Shown here: piece after piece, positions 1 through 8,201 of the stretch
How positions within the stretch are numbered: the first letter of the stretch is position 1
How the letters are laid out: the number at the start of each line of letters is the position of its first letter
Origin: Treponema sp.
GTDB lineage: Bacteria; Spirochaetota; Spirochaetia; Treponematales; Treponemataceae
Direction of reading: 5' to 3'
Assembly: GCA_024402505.1 (NCBI GenBank)
Contig: JAKSTP010000010.1
Location: 1-64,000, forward strand
Length of the DNA stretch: 64,000 nt
The notes under the pieces: generated by a model
Databases searched by the model: none
What the model was told of the DNA's origin: nothing
Seen by the model: only the letters and a program-made list of their open reading frames with translations
Translations under genes and position numbers: made by a program

Positions 1-144
1 ATCAGTCCTTAAAATCGGCCTAGTTAAAGTGTCCAATAATTGGGGTGCACTTCATTACGGTGCCTTTTTTTTTTAACTTTTTTTCAAAATACTTGCCGAA
101 AACTTCAAATGAAATCGTATTTTATGTTGAGGAGTTTTAAAACA

Positions 145-1104
145 ATGAGTATTAAAATCTATAATCAGCATAAGATCAGATTGAATCGAAAAACAAAAGA
201 TTCCACCTTTACAATCCTGTTCCGTCAGAAAAAGTATGCCCTGGAACTGTACAAAACCTTGCATCCGGAGGATACGGAAGCCACACAAAATGACCTTGAG
301 ATCTTCACAATTGAAAATGTACTTACAAACGGCATGTATAATGACCTGGGGCTTCTTGTTGGCAATAGGCTTTTGATTCTGGTGGAGGCACAGTCAACAT
401 GGAATACAAACATTACCTTAAGGGCATTTTTGTATCTTGCAGAAAGCTACCAGCGATTTTTCCTAGCAAACAAGATTGATTTATTCAGTCGGAAGAAGGC
501 GGTGGTACCAGAACCGGAACTATATGTTATTTACACAGGCAGAAAATCTGGGCTTCCAAAGGAAATGAGTCTTTGCAAAGATTATTTTGGAAAAAGTGAA
601 TCTGCATTGGAAATAAAATTAAAAATGATATATTATAACGGTGAAAGTGATATTATAAATCAGTATATACGATTCTGTAATATTTTTGATGAGGAACGTC
701 TGAACAGCAATAATTCTGCTGTAATTGTGGAAAACGTTCTTGAACGCTGCCAGTCAGAAAATATTTTATCTGACTTCCTGCTTGTTCATTTTTCTGAGGT
801 AAAATCTAGAATGTACGATTTTCTTACCAACAAAAGATATATCTGGAAGACTCACATAGCGTCAGAATTAAAAATTGCCCGAGAAGAGGGGCTTGAACAG
901 GGACGTGCAGAGGGCCTTGAACAGGGACGTGAACAGGGCCTTGAACAGGGACGTGAACAGGGCCTTGAACAGGGGCTTGCAGAGGGACATGCTCGTGGCA
1001 AGGAAGAAGGTTTTGAACTTGGCAAGGCTGAAACCATGAAAGCTTATGAAGATAAAATAAAAGAGCTTGAAGAAAGACTTGCTAAATATGAATCAGTTGA
1101 ATAA
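145..1104 (+). CDS. Rpn family recombination-promoting nuclease / PD-(D/E)XK nuclease family protein
   Basis: About 319 residues. I chose the ATG at 145 over an in-frame ATG at 40 because GGAG lies at 131-134 with good spacing and recognisable homology begins at MSIKIYNQ. The N-terminal ~240 residues carry the Rpn/transposase_31-type core, with a conserved Asp in YNDLGLLV followed by LLILVEAQST, the family's D...(E)xQ version of the PD-(D/E)XK site. The C-terminus is a run of EQGREQGLEQG-like repeats and then a Glu/Lys-rich coiled coil, usual for this family. Family members are implicated in RecA-independent recombination or DNA cleavage; the role here is inferred. It stands alone and converges on adk across a shared terminator. 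Confidence 0.75.
   Translation: MSIKIYNQHKIRLNRKTKDSTFTILFRQKKYALELYKTLHPEDTEATQNDLEIFTIENVLTNGMYNDLGLLVGNRLLILVEAQSTWNTNITLRAFLYLAESYQRFFLANKIDLFSRKKAVVPEPELYVIYTGRKSGLPKEMSLCKDYFGKSESALEIKLKMIYYNGESDIINQYIRFCNIFDEERLNSNNSAVIVENVLERCQSENILSDFLLVHFSEVKSRMYDFLTNKRYIWKTHIASELKIAREEGLEQGRAEGLEQGREQGLEQGREQGLEQGLAEGHARGKEEGFELGKAETMKAYEDKIKELEERLAKYESVE
885..1010 (+). repeat. Tandem codon repeat encoding Glu-Gln-Gly-Arg units
   Basis: Within the nuclease gene, near-identical ~12-24 bp units (variants of cttgaacagggacgt) repeat about eight times. They encode GLEQGREQ-type units that make a charged helical tail. Such in-frame arrays can change length by slippage without breaking the frame. Confidence 0.8.
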
Positions 1105-1143
1105 AGTGATTTTCTATATATTTGAAAATTAACGATTAATAAC

Positions 1144-1176
1144 AAGGGGGTGTCCTAAAAAAAAGGATACCCCCTT
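1144..1176. terminator. Shared terminator between the Rpn-type gene and adk
   Basis: A 12-bp stem, AAGGGGGTGTCC paired with GGATACCCCCTT (one G-U pair), closes a loop of T and eight A. It lies between two convergent genes and can serve both directions, although neither flank has a long pure T-tract. Confidence 0.7.
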
Positions 1177-1205
1177 AAATATTTGTCTTATACTTCTAGC
1201 TAGAC

Positions 1206-1841
1206 TTAAGCCATTGGGAAGATTTTTTTGAATTCTTCCAGAAGAACTGGAGTTTCGATAGCGGCATCCAGGTCTGTAATGTTTCCTTTGTTTTTGTAGA
1301 AGTTGATGAGAGGTTCTGTCTGATCAGCATAAACTTTCATGCGGTTCAGGATAGATTCTTCTTTGTCATCATCACGCTGGTAAAGTTCAGCACCACATTT
1401 GTCACAGATACCTTCTACTTTTGGTGGAAGAGTAAGAATGTTGAAGTTGGCACCACAAGCTTTACATGTGCGGCGTGTGCTCAGACGGCGGATAACGATG
1501 TCGTTTGAAATGCAGAAGTTTACAACTTTTACATCAGCAACCATTTCGCTGAACATTTCTGCCTGTGGAATTGTGCGTGGAAATCCGTCAAGAATGTAAC
1601 CGTTTTTACAGTCATCTTTTGAAAGACGGTCTTTTACCAGTTCGCAAGTAAGGTCATCAGAAACAAGAGCACCTGAATCGATAATAGCCTTAACTTTTAC
1701 TCCAAGTGGAGTCTGGCGTTTAATGTTATCGCGGAAAATATCGCCTGTTGAAATATGTGGGATTTTGTAATCTTCAGCAACTTTTACAGCAAGTGAACCT
1801 TTACCAGCACCTGGAGGTCCTAAGAAAATGAAATTGTTCAT
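1206..1841 (-). CDS. adk: Adenylate kinase
   Basis: A 211-residue cytoplasmic enzyme for ATP + AMP = 2 ADP. The P-loop GPPGAGKG is at the N-terminus and the AMP-binding STGDIFR motif follows. The central LID segment has a zinc-type four-cysteine arrangement (CKAC ... CDKC), as in Gram-positive and spirochete enzymes. The DGFPRT and RxD-type arginine motifs are also present. Length is normal for the long-LID class. A GGAA-type ribosome site lies about 7 nt upstream of the ATG. The gene is transcribed away from a large palindromic element (1921-2070). Confidence 0.96.
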   Translation of the reverse strand: MNNFIFLGPPGAGKGSLAVKVAEDYKIPHISTGDIFRDNIKRQTPLGVKVKAIIDSGALVSDDLTCELVKDRLSKDDCKNGYILDGFPRTIPQAEMFSEMVADVKVVNFCISNDIVIRRLSTRRTCKACGANFNILTLPPKVEGICDKCGAELYQRDDDKEESILNRMKVYADQTEPLINFYKNKGNITDLDAAIETPVLLEEFKKIFPMA

Positions 1842-1920
1842 AATGTGTTCCTTTTAAATTGAGATATTAGAGTAATATTACTATGAAACCGTCGAATTTT
1901 CAAGAAAAGGTTATCTACCG

Positions 1921-2070
1921 TTCTCTTCTGAATCTACTCCCGTCGGGAACCGTGTCAGATATGCCAGCTGAGAGTTTAACGGACTTCTGCTAACCTCCCC
2001 GAAGGGTCGTATGTCCTACTCTCAGAAGCACATCTGACACGAACCCCGACTCCGCAGATTCGGAAGAGAA
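1921..2070. repeat. Nested palindromic repeat element A
   Basis: Outer arms 1921-1960 and 2031-2070 form an imperfect 40-bp inverted repeat; inside it CTGAGAGT (from 1968) pairs with ACTCTCAG further on. The left arm contains CCCGTCGGGAACC and the right arm GAACCCCGACTCCGC. The same short cores recur near 23.1, 29.9 and 33.5 kb with different flanking stems. It fills most of the 271-bp gap between adk and the LysM gene, and no gene is visible in it. Confidence 0.75.
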
Positions 2071-2112
2071 AAATAGTTTATTTTTTTTGAAATCTCGGCG
2101 GTTATATAGATG

Positions 2113-3042
2113 TTACCCGCGAGGTGCTTTTGCTGGGTCTATTGGGGTAGAGCCCTGGAATACCATGAAGGTAATCTGTGGTGTTTTGGAAATTGAATCA
2201 ATTCCGGCTGTACCAATAATGTCATTGGAAAGAACGTAATCGAATTTGTTTACTTTTACATCACCAAGACCTGTGTAGGCGTAAATAAGACCTGTTTTTG
2301 ACTGGATGAAAACAACCTGTCCGTAACCACGGTAAAGACCAACGTACATAACTGTTCCTTCGCGAACAGATTTTACATCTTCATTTTCTTTACAGGTGAG
2401 TGTAACGCCAGAGATTTTTCCTGTGCGGTAGGTAACTTTTGTTGCTTTTACTGGCCATGTTACGTTTGCTGCAACAGTATGTTTTTCATCATAGGTGCGT
2501 GTGTCTGGTACTTCGGAAGGAGTAACTGTTTGGGTTGTTTCAGTTTTTGCTGTAGTTGTGTCTTTCTTTGGTTCAGTGGCAGTTATTGTTGTTGTGGTTG
2601 ATACTGGAGAAGCAGCTGCTTTGATTTTAAGTTTCTGCCCAACTTTAATAACGGCATTAGAATCAAGTCCGTTGAGTGCCAGAAGTTCATCTACTTTCAT
2701 GTTGTTTTTTCTTGCAAGAGAGTAGAGTGTATCACCTTTCTGAACAACGTAAGTTTCAGTTTTAACTTCTTCTTTTGCCTGTGGAACCTTGTCGGTTTTT
2801 GAATTAAGGGCAGCTGCAGTTGCTATATCGTCTTGTGGGATTGTAAGTTTTTGTCCTGCTTTAAGAACGTCTTTTTCGGTAAGATTGTTGGCGGCACGAA
2901 GCTCTGCTACGGTAATCTGGAACTTTCGGCTGATGGAATAAAGGGTGTCGCCTTTTTCAACTTTGTAGGTAGTGTCGGCAAAAACAGCGCCGGCAAAAAT
3001 AAGAGAAATAACTGCAATCAGAATCTTTTTCGAAATTTTCAT
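2113..3042 (-). CDS. Secreted LysM protein with degenerate M23/LytM-like domain
   Basis: A 309-residue exported protein. The signal peptide ends near AVFADTTY. Two LysM repeats (about residues 24-69 and 96-140) should bind peptidoglycan. A Thr-rich linker follows, then a ~110-residue C-terminal domain with the LytM beta fold pattern (GTVMYVGLYRGYGQVVFIQS ... GTAGI ... PIDP). The zinc ligands are missing: the usual HLHFEI is ITFMVF and the first His is absent. It is therefore probably non-catalytic, like NlpD/EnvC-type amidase activators. No clear ribosome site is visible; a GATAAT-like box lies 5 nt before the ATG. Confidence 0.8.
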   Translation of the reverse strand: MKISKKILIAVISLIFAGAVFADTTYKVEKGDTLYSISRKFQITVAELRAANNLTEKDVLKAGQKLTIPQDDIATAAALNSKTDKVPQAKEEVKTETYVVQKGDTLYSLARKNNMKVDELLALNGLDSNAVIKVGQKLKIKAAASPVSTTTTITATEPKKDTTTAKTETTQTVTPSEVPDTRTYDEKHTVAANVTWPVKATKVTYRTGKISGVTLTCKENEDVKSVREGTVMYVGLYRGYGQVVFIQSKTGLIYAYTGLGDVKVNKFDYVLSNDIIGTAGIDSISKTPQITFMVFQGSTPIDPAKAPRG

Positions 3043-3138
3043 AGTTTATTATCGGCATTTGACCTGATTTACTTAACGTTGAAAAAATCTCCAGATTCTA
3101 CTATACTTATGCTTTACTTTATGAATGCGAGGTGCATT

Positions 3139-4137
3139 ATGGATTTAACCGGAAGACATTTTTTGACACTCAAAGATTACACACCAGAAGAAATTAATTA
3201 TCTTATTGATCTGGCTGCAAATCTTAAAGAAAAAAAGAAGAAACACATTCCTGTGGATATTCACCGGGGAAAAAACATTGCCCTTATTTTTGAAAAAACA
3301 AGTACTCGAACCCGCTGCAGTTTTGAAGTTGCAGCCCATGATCTTGGAATTTCTACAACTTATCTTGCTGAAGGAAGCCAGCTTGGAAAAAAGGAAAGCA
3401 TTGCTGATACAGCCCGCGTTCTTGGAAGAATGTTTGATGGAATTGAATACCGTGGATATGGTCAGGAAATTGTAGAAGAATTTTCAAAATATGCAGGTGT
3501 TCCAATCTGGAATGGTCTTACAGACGAATATCATCCTACTCAGATGCTGGCCGATATGCTTACAATTAGAGAAAAATTCGGAAAGCTTAAGGGACTGAAA
3601 CTGGTTTATTTTGGTGATGCCCGCTTTAATATGGGTAACAGCCTTGCCATCGTTTGTGCAAAACTTGGACTCCATTTTGTAGCCTGTACAACCGAAAAAT
3701 ATTTCCCATCAAAGGCTCTTCTTGGTGATATTGATACATGGTGCAAAGAAAGCGGCGGATCTGTAACTTTCGAAAGCGACATTGAAAAAGCCTGCAAAGG
3801 TGCAAACATTATTTACACAGACGTGTGGGTAAGTATGGGTGAACCTGATGAAATGTGGGCAGAACGCATCAAAGATCTTCTTCCATATCAGGTAAATAAA
3901 CGAGTTATGGAACTTGCCGGTCCTGAAGCAATTTTCATGCATGACCTTCCAAGTTTCCACAATACTGAAACAAAAATCGGTAAGGAAATTGAAGAAAAGT
4001 TCGGCCTTAAAGAAATGGAAGTTACAGACGAAGTATTTGAATCAAAACAGTCTGTTGTTTTTGATGAAGCCGAAAATCGTATGCACACAATTAAAGCCGT
4101 AATTGCTGCAACACTTGGCTGCAATTTTTTGGACTAA
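3139..4137 (+). CDS. argF: Ornithine carbamoyltransferase
   Basis: 332 residues, transferring carbamoyl from carbamoyl phosphate to ornithine to give citrulline. I chose the start at 3139 because GAGG ends 6 nt upstream and MDLTGRHFL is the family N-terminus; the frame stays open further upstream without homology. Visible motifs are STRTR (55-59, carbamoyl phosphate), HPTQ (132-135) and the VSMGE loop. The ornithine-binding HCLP motif reads HDLP (268-271), so the usual cysteine is Asp269. Nothing nearby shows whether the role is biosynthetic (argF) or catabolic (arcB); the ACT protein downstream may be co-transcribed. Confidence 0.9.
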   Translation: MDLTGRHFLTLKDYTPEEINYLIDLAANLKEKKKKHIPVDIHRGKNIALIFEKTSTRTRCSFEVAAHDLGISTTYLAEGSQLGKKESIADTARVLGRMFDGIEYRGYGQEIVEEFSKYAGVPIWNGLTDEYHPTQMLADMLTIREKFGKLKGLKLVYFGDARFNMGNSLAIVCAKLGLHFVACTTEKYFPSKALLGDIDTWCKESGGSVTFESDIEKACKGANIIYTDVWVSMGEPDEMWAERIKDLLPYQVNKRVMELAGPEAIFMHDLPSFHNTETKIGKEIEEKFGLKEMEVTDEVFESKQSVVFDEAENRMHTIKAVIAATLGCNFLD

Positions 4138-4170
4138 AAACAGGAAATCTGACAAAACTGGAGAAATAAA

Positions 4171-4440
4171 ATGAACGCAATTGTAACTGTAGTTGGAAGT
4201 GACAAAGTTGGTATTATTGCAAAAGTATCTGCTTACATGGCAGAAAATGGTATCAACATTATTGATATTACTCAGACTATTCTTTCTGGCAACTTTGTAA
4301 TGATGATGATGGTAAATCTGGATAATGCAAAAGTTGTTGTAGAAGAACTTCGGGAAAACATGAACAAACTTGCAGCAGATATGGGCGTTGAAATCAACGT
4401 AATGAACGAAAAAGTGTTCAGCGCAATGCACCGCGTTTAA
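4171..4440 (+). CDS. ACT domain-containing protein, UPF0237 family
   Basis: An 89-residue protein made of a single ACT domain with the family start (VVGSDKVGIIAKVSAYMAENGINI) interpretable as the ligand-binding turn. Members of UPF0237 are thought to sense small ligands, but their partners are not established. It lies 33 nt after the ornithine carbamoyltransferase with a GGAG site, so co-transcription is likely. An internal Met-rich patch (MMMMV) sits on the third beta strand. Confidence 0.88.
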   Translation: MNAIVTVVGSDKVGIIAKVSAYMAENGINIIDITQTILSGNFVMMMMVNLDNAKVVVEELRENMNKLAADMGVEINVMNEKVFSAMHRV

Positions 4441-4454
4441 TTCTGCTTTGTTAT

Positions 4455-5741
4455 CTAGAAGGTTATAATTTCTTCGTAAACCTGAATTGCAAACTGATCG
4501 GTCATACCGCTGATGTATTCAATAACACATTTCTGGTATGATTCGGCGTCAGTTACATCAAAAACTTCCTGGGTGTTGTAGCGGAGAACCGGTTTTCGGT
4601 TTATAAAACTATGTCGGCTAACATCGTAGGGCTGGTAATTTGTATATTTGATAAGCCAGTCTTCGAAAGTAGCGCAGAGTTTTGGGTAAAGACGCAGCGC
4701 CTGTCCTGCACGGCCGTTTCTGGCATAAACTTCCGTTTTCATAAGCGTACGGTAAATTGTTTTGATTACATTGCTTGCATAAACCTGGAATTCCTGAAGT
4801 CGCCAGTGACGGTAAATGTTTGCAAAATTAAATTTCTTTAGTTCTAGAATGAATTTAAAATATTCATCGCTGAATGAAAGTCCTTTTTCAGGACTGCTCT
4901 GTTCACATAAATCAACAATCAAGTCATTAATAAGAACGGTGGTATTAACGGCTTTTCCACTGCGGAGGGCATGGGCGCCTTTATGTTCAAAACCAAGGGT
5001 GGATCCAACAATTTCACGGAGGGCACGGTAACTAGTCATGTCCAGGATATGGTAGGCACGGGCATCTTCAATATCCCGGCCAAGGTAAGCAATCTTATCG
5101 GCAATTTTTACAACACAGCCTTCCCAGGTAAATGGCTGGATAATTCCAGGCCGTTTAATGGAATAAAGGTCCATATCATCTTTTCGTGGTTTAATGCCCT
5201 GCTGATCAATTTCTCCGCAGTGACAGATAAGCCCGTCCCGAACGGCGTAAGTAAGGTCTAGAGGTTGTTCAACTCCATTAGGATCGGCCAAAGTTTCAAT
5301 AAAATCGGCAAAGAACAATGAGTTTCTTTCGTGCCAGAATTTTTTTGGTGCATTCTGACCTTCTTTCTGTTCCAGAAGTGAGTTAAGGCAGTCTTCTCCA
5401 TGGTGACCAAATGGTGCGTGTCCAATATCGTGACCAAGTGCTATGGCATTGGCAAGATCGGCATTGAGTCCCAGATATTTGGAAATTGTTGTGGCAACGG
5501 ATGCAACGTGACTAACATGTTCCATTCGCGTACAGATGTGGTCATTGTGAGGAGCAAAGAAAACCTGGGTTTTGTGTTTAAGACGGCGGTATGCCTGGCA
5601 GTGAAGAAGGCGGGTGTAATCACGTTCAAAAGGAGAGCGGATATCGTTGTTTCGCGGATAAAGTGAGCTTTCCCTTTTTACGGCTGAGTTCCATTTTTCG
5701 CTGTTTTCATCACATCGCTGGTTTGTAAATGCGTCTTTCAC
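4455..5741 (-). CDS. dgt: dGTPase / deoxynucleoside triphosphate triphosphohydrolase
   Basis: 428 residues. An HD-domain hydrolase that removes triphosphate from dNTPs. The metal site is visible as HVSHVASV followed by GHDIGHAPFGHHGE, and the family N-terminus (RRLKHKTQVF) precedes it. Length and C-terminal helices fit the dGTPase-like family rather than short HD enzymes. It is the last gene of an operon with hflX and a FliL-like gene (9-nt spacing). The usual role is dNTP pool control; substrate preference cannot be read from sequence. Confidence 0.9.
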   Translation of the reverse strand: MKDAFTNQRCDENSEKWNSAVKRESSLYPRNNDIRSPFERDYTRLLHCQAYRRLKHKTQVFFAPHNDHICTRMEHVSHVASVATTISKYLGLNADLANAIALGHDIGHAPFGHHGEDCLNSLLEQKEGQNAPKKFWHERNSLFFADFIETLADPNGVEQPLDLTYAVRDGLICHCGEIDQQGIKPRKDDMDLYSIKRPGIIQPFTWEGCVVKIADKIAYLGRDIEDARAYHILDMTSYRALREIVGSTLGFEHKGAHALRSGKAVNTTVLINDLIVDLCEQSSPEKGLSFSDEYFKFILELKKFNFANIYRHWRLQEFQVYASNVIKTIYRTLMKTEVYARNGRAGQALRLYPKLCATFEDWLIKYTNYQPYDVSRHSFINRKPVLRYNTQEVFDVTDAESYQKCVIEYISGMTDQFAIQVYEEIITF

Positions 5742-5750
5742 AAGTTTCCT

Positions 5751-6239
5751 CTATTCAAAAAAGATGTATTCAGTAAAGTATAATCCCGAAATTTTTCCAA
5801 GAGACAGATTCTGATTTATGCGGTCACAAAGCTGTTTTTTTATTTCGTCTTCTCCAGTACGGGTAAGTTGTTCTTTTGTTTTTGTAGAAAAATAAGATGT
5901 AATTTCGCTTTTGATGACAGAACGCTTTTTGTAAAGTTCTTCGTAAAACTGGCTGTCTTCCGGGTAAGAAATCCAGGGGTGAACTACAAGGGTACTGCCG
6001 GCCTGATTTTCGGAAGGGGAGGCGGTTACAATACGGAGACGGCCAAGTTCGTTAAATGCGGCATCTTTTTCACCGTTTCTTTTATTGATGGCAGAAATGT
6101 TTTCAGGGGAAGGATCCTGATTTCGAAGGTTCTTTCCAAATCCTGCTTTTTTTGTGGCAAAGGAAAGAACTGTTCCAAGAACTATAAGAACTGCGAGAAA
6201 AACAATAATGTATGCAAGAATACGGTCAAGTTTTTTCAT
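5751..6239 (-). CDS. FliL-like single-pass membrane protein
   Basis: 162 residues with an N-terminal anchor (LAYIIVFLAVLIVLGTVLSF) and a soluble domain outside the cytoplasm. The C-terminal half follows the FliL pattern: VVHPWISY, then a helix with IKSEITSYFSTKT, the GEDEIKKQL segment, N-x-x-L and a final IxGLYFTEYIFFE strand. FliL surrounds flagellar stators. No motility genes are nearby; the gene sits 2 nt after hflX and 9 nt before dgt. A paralogue acting on flagella or another membrane complex is the best guess. Confidence 0.65.
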   Translation of the reverse strand: MKKLDRILAYIIVFLAVLIVLGTVLSFATKKAGFGKNLRNQDPSPENISAINKRNGEKDAAFNELGRLRIVTASPSENQAGSTLVVHPWISYPEDSQFYEELYKKRSVIKSEITSYFSTKTKEQLTRTGEDEIKKQLCDRINQNLSLGKISGLYFTEYIFFE

Positions 6240-6241
6240 AA

Positions 6242-7483
6242 TTAAAGTGCGTACGGTGTAAGAAGTGCCAGAAGTCGTCCAGTTGCCCTTGCTGTAATGT
6301 GAACGCCGTCATCAAGCCATTCTTCTTTTTCGATGCAGCCGGCTTTTCTTAATTCTGCAATAAGCAGGCTCTGAGTTACTGGAACTACATAATCTGCAAC
6401 ATTTCCAAGAAGAAGTCCGTAAATGCGGTCTTTAAGATCTTCAAAACCGAATTCATCTTTAGCAGAAACGCAGAGAGCATCCGGGAAATTGGTTCTGAGT
6501 TTAATAAGATTTTCTTCGGCACTTTCGTGGGCCTTGTCGTATTTGTTCAAAAGGATAAGCCGCTGGCTTTTTGTAGCGCCAATTTCATCAAGAACTTCGC
6601 AAACAGTTTTGTACTGGAACATGGCATTTTCATCAGCACTGTCCAGAACAATTAAAAGAAGATCTGCATCAACGGCTTCTTCAAGGGTAGATTTGAATGC
6701 ATCAATAAGTGAGTGAGGCAGATTGGAAATAAATCCTACAGTGTCGGTAATAAGAACTGCAGCACCGTCATTCAAAGGAAGTTTTCTGGTAAGGGGATCA
6801 AGGGTTGCAAAAAGCTGATCCTGAACAAAGGCTTCAGCACCTGTAAGTGCATTGAGAAGGCTTGACTTACCGGCGTTAGTGTATCCTACAAGAGCGCAGG
6901 TTGGAAATTTGCCCCGGGATTTTTTCTGAGTAGCACGGTTTGATTCTACTTCCTTAAGTTCATCTTTGGTTTTTGCAATAAGTTCACGAACCTTTCGCTG
7001 ATCCAGTTCCAGCTGGGTTTCTCCGGAACCTTTGTTGCCAAAAGCACCGCCACGCTGACGAGAAAAGTTTTTGTTCATATGGGCAAGGCGTGGAAGAGAA
7101 TACTGAAGGCGGGCAAGATCAACCTGAAGTGTGGCCTCTCTGGTCTGAGCCCGGTCTGCGAAAATGCGGATTATAACTTCCTGGCGGTCAAAACAGTCAA
7201 GATTTGTAAGTTCTTCCCAGTTTCGCTGTTTTCGAGGTTCAATGTTGAAATCAAAAATAATGCAGTCGGCACCAATGGCTTTTGCAAGGTCGGCAATTTC
7301 CTGGGCTTTCCCGGTTCCCATACCATAGGCAGGATGGACTTCCAGTCGGTTCAATGTAAGGCGTTGGATAACTTCCATTCCCAAAGTGCGTACCAGACCC
7401 TTTAATTCCTGAAGATCATTTCCCGGCTCTCCAACAAGAAGTGCTTTTGGGACGCGGTTCATTTCTTCTTCAACTTCTACCAT
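6242..7483 (-). CDS. hflX: GTPase HflX
   Basis: 413 residues. A ribosome-associated GTPase that splits stalled or hibernating 70S ribosomes. The N-terminal HflX domain is followed by a coiled helical linker with the RRGGAFGNKGSGETQLELD motif. The G domain carries G1 GYTNAGKSSL, G3 DTVGF and G4 NKYD. It heads the hflX / FliL-like / dgt operon. A GGGAGG ribosome site precedes the ATG, and a strong sigma70-type promoter lies at 7521-7549. Confidence 0.95.
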   Translation of the reverse strand: MVEVEEEMNRVPKALLVGEPGNDLQELKGLVRTLGMEVIQRLTLNRLEVHPAYGMGTGKAQEIADLAKAIGADCIIFDFNIEPRKQRNWEELTNLDCFDRQEVIIRIFADRAQTREATLQVDLARLQYSLPRLAHMNKNFSRQRGGAFGNKGSGETQLELDQRKVRELIAKTKDELKEVESNRATQKKSRGKFPTCALVGYTNAGKSSLLNALTGAEAFVQDQLFATLDPLTRKLPLNDGAAVLITDTVGFISNLPHSLIDAFKSTLEEAVDADLLLIVLDSADENAMFQYKTVCEVLDEIGATKSQRLILLNKYDKAHESAEENLIKLRTNFPDALCVSAKDEFGFEDLKDRIYGLLLGNVADYVVPVTQSLLIAELRKAGCIEKEEWLDDGVHITARATGRLLALLTPYAL

Positions 7484-7520
7484 AGGTTCCTCCCGTGAAG
7501 GCTAAAAAGCCGACTTTTCT

Positions 7521-7549
7521 ATTATAAGGTGAATTGTCCGGATTGGCAA
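7521..7549 (-). promoter_or_regulatory. Promoter of the hflX operon
   Basis: On the minus strand TTGCCA (7544-7549) is separated by 17 nt from TATAAT (7521-7526). It lies 38 nt upstream of the hflX ATG. A small GGCT-AAAAA-type hairpin is in the leader. Confidence 0.75.
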
Positions 7550-7605
7550 ATTACCGGTGAAAGATCACAAGTTTTTGTGGTATAGTAATAGAAAGCAGGG
7601 GATAT

Positions 7606-8199
7606 ATGAAAAGTAATCTTATTAAGGATATAAAAAAAGTCTGGCCAATATTGATGGCAAATATCGTTTATTATCTTTGTACAGGTTTGTCGGAATCTGT
7701 AATCGGAAAAGAAGTTTATTCTATATTAAGTCCGCGACTTATTTCCCTTCAAACGGTTATTGGCTGGGGTGGTGGAATTGTACTGGGACTGGCTTGGTCA
7801 AAGTGGGGAAAGAAAATGCTGCCACTTCTTATTCCAATGTTTTCGCTTCAGATTATTGCCAGCGTTGTATATTTTGTTTATTCAGAAGCAACCTTAAATA
7901 TGTTTGTGTTCTGGGTACTGGGCCTTGGAATGTATATTTTCTTTGGCGGTCTGGCTGATAAAGTTTTTGACGGTGCAGTATCCTGGTTCTTTAAGAAATC
8001 TGAGGACAGGGCCTCCTATGACAATCTTATTGATATGGCAAGCTGTATTGCAGGTTTTTCAGGTTATTTTGTCTCAATGATTTACGTTCCAAGTTTAAGA
8101 ATGGCAATCCTGTTTAATTTTATGGCAACTTTTTTCTGGTGTCTTGGAATATTGATCTACAGTCTTACGCATAAACAAGAATTGCGAGATGAAGAATAA
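7606..8199 (+). CDS. Polytopic membrane protein of unknown function
   Basis: 197 residues with about six hydrophobic segments, resembling one half of a major-facilitator-type transporter but without a signature I can name. The promoter TGG-TATAGT (7578-7586) is an extended -10, and a CAGGGG ribosome site precedes the ATG. It ends 2 nt before the WYL regulator, so the two form an operon and the regulator may control or sense something linked to it. The substrate is unknown. Confidence 0.6.
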   Translation: MKSNLIKDIKKVWPILMANIVYYLCTGLSESVIGKEVYSILSPRLISLQTVIGWGGGIVLGLAWSKWGKKMLPLLIPMFSLQIIASVVYFVYSEATLNMFVFWVLGLGMYIFFGGLADKVFDGAVSWFFKKSEDRASYDNLIDMASCIAGFSGYFVSMIYVPSLRMAILFNFMATFFWCLGILIYSLTHKQELRDEE

Positions 8200-8201
8200 A
8201 A

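Noticed and set aside
1..90. Terminator near the window start (T9-10 run after GGTGCC)
   Set aside because: Only a weak 5-bp stem can be drawn, and no upstream gene is visible.
2833..3138. N-terminal extension of the ornithine carbamoyltransferase reading frame
   Set aside because: It lies antisense to the LysM gene start and shows no family homology; a proper ribosome site precedes the ATG at 3139.
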